Shown here: piece by piece, positions 6,690 through 10,221 of the stretch
Position numbering within the stretch: position 1 is the stretch's first letter
Layout of the letters: every line of letters starts with the position of its first letter
Assembly: GCA_002477505.1 (NCBI GenBank)
Contig: DLQB01000090.1
Span: 1-10,221, forward strand
Origin: Flavobacteriales bacterium UBA7443
GTDB lineage: Bacteria > Bacteroidota > Bacteroidia > Flavobacteriales_D > Sanyastnellaceae
Length of the DNA stretch: 10,221 nt
Direction of reading: 5' to 3'
Position numbers and translations under genes: made by a program
Notes under the pieces: generated by a model
Told to the model about the DNA's origin: nothing
Databases searched by the model: none
Seen by the model: only the letters and a program-made list of their open reading frames with translations

Positions 6690-7349
6690 TTGCAGACCCC
6701 CAGAACCTTTTTAGGCTGGATTTTTTTGGTTGTTCTGCCCCTTTTGGTGAGCGACCAATTGATTAAGATCTGGATCAAGCTCAATTTTGCAGTGGGTCAG
6801 CGTGCCTCATTTGTACCGGGAGTTTTGGAGCTACAATTCATTGAAAATGAAGGCATGGCTTTCGGATGGGCATTGCCCGGGGTAACAGGCAAATTGGTGC
6901 TCACGATTTTCCGCTTAGTTGCGGCGATTGGCATTGGGTATTATTTGAGCAAGCTGGTGCGTTCAGGGGTTCACAAGGGATTGCTGACTTGCGTTTCATT
7001 TGTCTGGGCCGGAGCGATTGGTAACATCATCGATAGCGCTGTATACGGCCAGCTGTTTACGCGAAGCTCATGGGGCATGATGGCAGACTGGGCCGAAAAA
7101 TCGGAAGGGTACGCACCTTTTTTGATGGGCAATGTGGTCGATATGTTTCATTTCATTGTGCGATGGCCGGCATCATTCCCCATTGAATCATTGGCGGGTC
7201 GGGAAGTTTTTCCGCCCATCTGGAATTTGGCTGACGCGGCCATTTCTTGTGGCGTCATTGCAATTCTTATTGGTCAGCGCGCCTTCTTTCGAGAAGTGAG
7301 TGAAGTGCCGGGGCAAACGAAGAGCGGAGAGGAAGAATCCGCGGATTGA
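6690..7349 (+). CDS. lspA: Lipoprotein signal peptidase (signal peptidase II)
   Basis: Inner-membrane aspartic protease that cleaves the signal peptide of lipid-modified prolipoproteins; target of globomycin. The 219 aa contain four hydrophobic segments at about 7-22, 66-86, 97-114 and 180-197. Family motifs: S-D-Q-L-I-K (21-26), E-N-E-G-M-A-F-G (52-59), A-G-A-I-G-N-I-I-D-S (107-116) and N-L-A-D-A-A-I-S (179-186). The catalytic aspartates are Asp115 and Asp182. The stretch between segments 3 and 4 (about 117-178) is longer than in E. coli LspA (164 aa in total), as is usual in Bacteroidota. The start is taken as TTG 6690: the frame is closed by TGA at 6648 and there is no ATG or GTG before the first membrane segment; the next TTG (6726) would cut into it. 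It is the last gene of the ileS operon and converges on ispG. Confidence 0.95.
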   Translation: MQTPRTFLGWIFLVVLPLLVSDQLIKIWIKLNFAVGQRASFVPGVLELQFIENEGMAFGWALPGVTGKLVLTIFRLVAAIGIGYYLSKLVRSGVHKGLLTCVSFVWAGAIGNIIDSAVYGQLFTRSSWGMMADWAEKSEGYAPFLMGNVVDMFHFIVRWPASFPIESLAGREVFPPIWNLADAAISCGVIAILIGQRAFFREVSEVPGQTKSGEEESAD

Positions 7350-7380
7350 GGTCTTTCGTCGTTCAGTCTGCTCAGACCTC
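7348..7380. terminator. Inverted repeat at the lspA/ispG convergence, possible bidirectional terminator
   Basis: A perfect 7-bp inverted repeat, GAGGTCT (7348-7354) and AGACCTC (7374-7380), is separated by 19 nt. A competing smaller hairpin, GTCT (7366-7369) with AGAC (7374-7377) around a 4-nt loop, shares the right arm. The left arm overlaps the lspA stop (TGA 7347-7349), and the right arm includes the first base of the ispG stop as read on the minus strand (7372-7374). The position between converging genes suits a terminator, but neither side has the T-run of an intrinsic terminator and the loop is long, so the function is uncertain. Confidence 0.35.
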
Positions 7381-9309
7381 CACCGGTTCTACCCAATCGC
7401 CGTGGGACCGAATCAGGTCCACGAGCGCATCAACCGCTCGGTCTTCCGGAACATTTCGCTCGACCACTTCTTTTTCTTTGTACAGGGTGATTTTTCCAGG
7501 TCCTGTTCCGACGTACCCGTAATCGGCATCTGCCATTTCGCCTGGCCCATTGACAATGCACCCCATGATGCCAATTTTGACGCCTTTCAAATGAGAGGTG
7601 ACGGAGCGAATTTTGGCAGTGGTTTCCTGCAGATCAAAAAGGGTTCGCCCGCAGCTTGGGCAGCTGATGTATTCGGTTTTGGAAATGCGCGTTCGCGTCG
7701 CCTGGAGGATTCCGAAGGCGGTTGAATTGCGCAATTGAAGAGAAGCCTGATTCCCTGCCATCCATATGCCATCGCCAAATCCATCGAGCAAAGGAGCACC
7801 TAAATCAACGGAGGCGAAAAGCTGAAAAGACTCGTCGTCCAGATCGTCGAGTTTCCGAGTGAGGATCACAGGAACGTCGCATTTCATTTGGTCCAATTGC
7901 ATGCAGCAACCCCGCAAATCAGCCATGGCATGCGCGCTCGAAGCCTCCAGGGCGAGGACAATGTCCTTTCGTCCTCTCAGGCTTGAAACGAATGCCTCGG
8001 TCAAATCTGCTTTTTTCGCCTGAATGAAATGAACGTCCGAAGTGGCGTTCGGATTCCAATTGGCTGCCGACCAAAGGGGGTAATGGCGCGTAGCTCCTTT
8101 CCAGTCTGCGGCATCTTGAATAACACCGAGTGTTCCGGGGAGCTCAAAATCAATTTCGCGATTCCCCGAATAAATGTAGTCGCAAGCAAAGTCATCCAAG
8201 TTCCATTTGTCCAGGGGCACCGAATACCGGTACCCACATCCGAAAAGACGCGCGGGTGTAATGTCTCCACTGCTCAAATCATGGACCACGACGGGAACGT
8301 TTTTCCCTCCAATATTCAATACTTCTTGGGCTGCACGTCGCGCGTGATTGAATGGATCAAAGCTCAAGGGCAAGGCGTCCATGGTGGAAGAATGCCCCCG
8401 TTGTGCATACCGATCCACCAGCTTTCGTGCCACGGGAAGTTCTGCCTCTGGCGCTTCGGTCAACGAAACTCGGATGGTATCGCCCAAGCCGTCTTCGAGC
8501 AATGCTCCGATTCCAATCGCGCTTTTGATTCTGCCGTCTTCTCCATCTCCCGCTTCCGTTACACCCAGATGAAGGGGGTAATTCATGCCTTCTGCATCCA
8601 TGCGAGCGACAAGAAGGCGGTAGGCTTGCACCATGACCTGGGGGTTGGATGCCTTCATGCTGATCACGATTTCGTGGTAGTCATGTTTTCGGCAAATTCG
8701 GAGAAATTCCAAGGCACTTTCCACCATGCCCGTGGGAGTGTCTCCGTAGCGGCTGAGAATGCGATCAGAAAGTGACCCGTGATTGGTCCCGATGCGCATG
8801 GCACGTCCCAATCGCTTGCATTTCAAAACGAGGGGAGTGAAGCGTGTTTCGATTCGGTCCAGCTCAGCGGCATACGACTCGTCTGTGTAATCGATTTCCT
8901 CGAATTTTTTCTTGTCCGCGTAATTGCCAGGATTGACCCTGATTTTCTCGACATGATCTGCCGCAACTTCCGCTGCATTGGGCGTGAAGTGAATATCGGC
9001 CACCAGTGGTACGTGCTTATTGGCGACATGCAATGCTTGTGCAATGCTTCCCAACGCTTCCGCCTCCTTCTTCGATGGCGCGGTAATTCGCACCAATTCG
9101 CTGCCGGCATCCACCATTCGGATGCTCTCATCCACTGTTTTTTCTACGTCGAGCGTATCCGCAGTGGTCATCGATTGAATCCGGATGGGCGCATCACCGC
9201 CCAAGGTGAGATCGCCCACTTTGATTTGCCTCGAGACGCGTCTTCTGTAGTTGAACCAATCAACATTCAATTGATCAGATTGGGAGTGAGATGCGGCGTT
9301 TTGTTCCAT
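7372..9309 (-). CDS. ispG: (E)-4-hydroxy-3-methylbut-2-enyl-diphosphate synthase, large insert-containing type
   Basis: Iron-sulfur enzyme of the MEP isoprenoid pathway, converting 2-C-methyl-D-erythritol 2,4-cyclodiphosphate to HMBPP. From Met at 9309 the product is 645 aa, against about 360-410 for the short bacterial form. Order: N-terminal TIM barrel (about 21-293) with P-I-R-I-Q-S-M-T (41-48), A-D-I-H-F (104-108) and R-V-N-P-G-N (124-129); the large insert domain (about 300-525) seen in Bacteroidota, Chlamydia and plants; then the C-terminal cluster domain with C-P-S-C-G-R-T (550-556) and G-C-I-V-N-G-P-G-E-M (583-592). Cys550, Cys553, Cys584 and Glu591 are the expected 4Fe-4S ligands. 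The frame stays open to an ATG at 9450, with another at 9363; 9309 was chosen because it places about 20 residues before the conserved Y-R-R-R-x-S-R, and because 9450 would overlap recO. It is a single gene, divergent from recO. Confidence 0.95.
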   Translation of the reverse strand: MEQNAASHSQSDQLNVDWFNYRRRVSRQIKVGDLTLGGDAPIRIQSMTTADTLDVEKTVDESIRMVDAGSELVRITAPSKKEAEALGSIAQALHVANKHVPLVADIHFTPNAAEVAADHVEKIRVNPGNYADKKKFEEIDYTDESYAAELDRIETRFTPLVLKCKRLGRAMRIGTNHGSLSDRILSRYGDTPTGMVESALEFLRICRKHDYHEIVISMKASNPQVMVQAYRLLVARMDAEGMNYPLHLGVTEAGDGEDGRIKSAIGIGALLEDGLGDTIRVSLTEAPEAELPVARKLVDRYAQRGHSSTMDALPLSFDPFNHARRAAQEVLNIGGKNVPVVVHDLSSGDITPARLFGCGYRYSVPLDKWNLDDFACDYIYSGNREIDFELPGTLGVIQDAADWKGATRHYPLWSAANWNPNATSDVHFIQAKKADLTEAFVSSLRGRKDIVLALEASSAHAMADLRGCCMQLDQMKCDVPVILTRKLDDLDDESFQLFASVDLGAPLLDGFGDGIWMAGNQASLQLRNSTAFGILQATRTRISKTEYISCPSCGRTLFDLQETTAKIRSVTSHLKGVKIGIMGCIVNGPGEMADADYGYVGTGPGKITLYKEKEVVERNVPEDRAVDALVDLIRSHGDWVEPVEV

Positions 9310-9439
9310 GGTTCCGTTTGCTCTGCTAAGGTAACCGACGGAAGCCGAGAATTGTTGGAGCATAGCGGTTCGAATTGTCCACGGTTGCGGAGTAATTTTA
9401 CGGAACGAAACTGGGGCAGTCGCCCATGATCCATTCCAA
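9310..9439. promoter_or_regulatory. Divergent intergenic region between ispG and recO
   Basis: This 130-bp gap must hold the promoters of both divergent genes if the chosen starts are right. Toward recO, TAATTTTA (9393-9400) resembles a TAnnTTTG -7 box, with TTG at 9375-9377 upstream, but the 15-nt spacer is short. Toward ispG, the minus strand reads TACCTTAG at 9333-9326, a poor match without a clear -33 box. No strong hairpin, repeat or operator-like palindrome stands out. The ispG frame remains open through the gap, so part of it could be coding if ispG starts at 9363. Confidence 0.3.
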
Positions 9440-10174
9440 TTGCCCTCCATTCAAAACGAAATTGATTCAGCCATCGTGCTGACGAGCCGTCCCTACACCG
9501 ATGGCAAGCGAGTGGTTCGCGTCATGAGTCGGACGCATGGCACCATTGCTTTGTGGGTGAATGAGGGCCGAGGAAAAAACCGCCGCATTGCCATGTGGCA
9601 TGCAGGGGCCTTGTTGGAGCTCAGCGGAATGAACCGCAAAGGTTCGGAAGGGCTGATTCGATTTCGAGAGGCTCGAAGAACGGTGGTTTTGGATGCGGTC
9701 ATTCGAGATCCGCGGCGCAGCGCGATCGTTTTTTTCATTTGTGAGGTCATCGAAAAGACGATGGCAGAGGAAACCCCTCACCCGGAAGTCCATGATTTGA
9801 TGGCCCGAACCATCTGTGAGATTGAATCTTCTGCATCCCTGGGTTGGATTCATGCGGCCTTCTTGGGTCAGCTGATTCGGCTCCTCGGCATTGCGCCGGT
9901 TTCGCCCGGAAATTCAGACGTCACTTCGTTGGATTTGCAGTCAGGCGATTGGAAACATGAAATAGGCTTGGAGAAGGAATCATTGGAAAAGTCCATTGCC
10001 GATGGATTCATGGCATTTTTGGAACCGGAAGCGGTTGTTCCCACGATGTGGTCCATTGCGGACCGGAAGCGTTTGATTCTTGGGCAAGTCCGTTACCTTC
10101 AGCACCAATTGGGGACCCTACGTGAAATCAAGAGTTATGCCGTCTTGGAAGCGGTTTTCGACAACGAACGGTGA
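9440..10174 (+). CDS. recO: DNA repair protein RecO
   Basis: RecO anneals complementary single strands and, with RecR (and RecF), loads RecA on SSB-coated DNA in gap repair. The 244-aa length fits the family. The N-terminal OB-fold (about 8-82) shows the pattern A-I-V-L-x-x-R-x-Y at 11-19, a V-V-R-V strand (25-28), and G-R-G-K (43-46) in the place of the usual G-(V/A)-R-x loop. The C-terminal helical part ends in Y-L-Q-H-Q-L-G-T-L-R-E-I-K-S-Y (219-233) and V-L-E-A-V-F (235-240), the Bacteroidota-type RecO tail. Only two Cys occur, so there is no C4 zinc site as in Deinococcus RecO. The start is TTG 9440: no in-frame ATG precedes the OB-fold, and the first in-frame Met (residue 29) would remove its first strand. 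GTG 9476 is possible but too short. Sequence divergence is high; the tail and overall fold pattern carry the call. Confidence 0.85.
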   Translation: MPSIQNEIDSAIVLTSRPYTDGKRVVRVMSRTHGTIALWVNEGRGKNRRIAMWHAGALLELSGMNRKGSEGLIRFREARRTVVLDAVIRDPRRSAIVFFICEVIEKTMAEETPHPEVHDLMARTICEIESSASLGWIHAAFLGQLIRLLGIAPVSPGNSDVTSLDLQSGDWKHEIGLEKESLEKSIADGFMAFLEPEAVVPTMWSIADRKRLILGQVRYLQHQLGTLREIKSYAVLEAVFDNER

Positions 10175-10175
10175 T

Positions 10176-10221
10176 ATGGAAGTTGGCTCGATTTTTGACA
10201 AAAGCAGCGGCATGAAGCGGC
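10176..10221 (+). CDS. Start of an unidentified gene running off the window
   Basis: An ATG at 10176 begins one base after the recO stop (10172-10174) and stays open for 15 codons to the window edge (M-E-V-G-S-I-F-D-K-S-S-G-M-K-R). A second in-frame ATG at 10212 gives M-K-R and could instead be the start of an exported protein with a basic signal-peptide n-region. In many Bacteroidota the gene after recO is the type IX secretion component porZ, which would fit the second start, but that is context memory and not visible here. Too little sequence to identify. Confidence 0.4.
   Translation, partial: MEVGSIFDKSSGMKR

Noticed and set aside
8029..8775. Long plus-strand open frame (about 248 codons) antisense to ispG.
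   Set aside because: It lies wholly inside the strongly conserved ispG coding sequence on the other strand and shows no recognisable motif. It is explained as a codon-usage shadow.
8779..9429. Second plus-strand open frame (about 216 codons) antisense to the 5' part of ispG.
   Set aside because: Same reason: it mirrors the IspG barrel region, and recO begins just after it in a frame with real family motifs.

Overview
The window looks like a core-genome segment of a Bacteroidota bacterium, most likely Flavobacteriales-like, with G+C near one half by eye. Three things point there: the gene order fabF-rnc-IPExxxVDY-pyk; the order ileS - cysteine-poor DksA/TraR protein - lspA; and the long insert-containing form of IspG found in Bacteroidota and plants. 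Start sites mostly lack Shine-Dalgarno sequences, and two intergenic gaps carry TAnnTTCG elements close to the TAnnTTTG -7 box of this phylum.

Layout. Positions 1-2805 (+) hold the last 39 codons of fabF (fatty-acid elongation), rnc (RNase III), a small IPExxxVDY-family protein of unknown function, and pyk (pyruvate kinase). Spacings of 12, 63 and 19 nt suggest co-transcription, with a possible internal promoter before the small gene. Positions 2806-7349 (+) hold a probable promoter, then ileS (isoleucyl-tRNA synthetase), a DksA/TraR-like RNA polymerase-binding protein and lspA (lipoprotein signal peptidase), with gaps of only 10 and 20 nt. lspA converges on ispG (-), with an inverted repeat covering both stop codons. 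ispG (MEP isoprenoid pathway) diverges from recO (+, RecFOR recombination) across a gap of about 130 bp. A further reading frame begins one base after recO and runs off the end.

Every gene identified is a housekeeping gene: lipid synthesis, RNA processing, glycolysis, tRNA charging, transcription control, lipoprotein maturation, isoprenoid synthesis and DNA repair. I see no mobile element, CRISPR array, tRNA/rRNA gene, toxin-antitoxin or defence system. The points of interest are at residue level. The IleRS has the class I signature HXGH rearranged to GXHH, a form linked to mupirocin hyper-resistance in type 2 IleRS. The pyruvate kinase carries the residue set of K+-independent enzymes. The DksA-like protein keeps one of four zinc cysteines. 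RNase III has Asn where a metal-coordinating Asp is usual. The IPExxxVDY protein has lost most of its namesake motif. Three genes appear to start at GTG or TTG.
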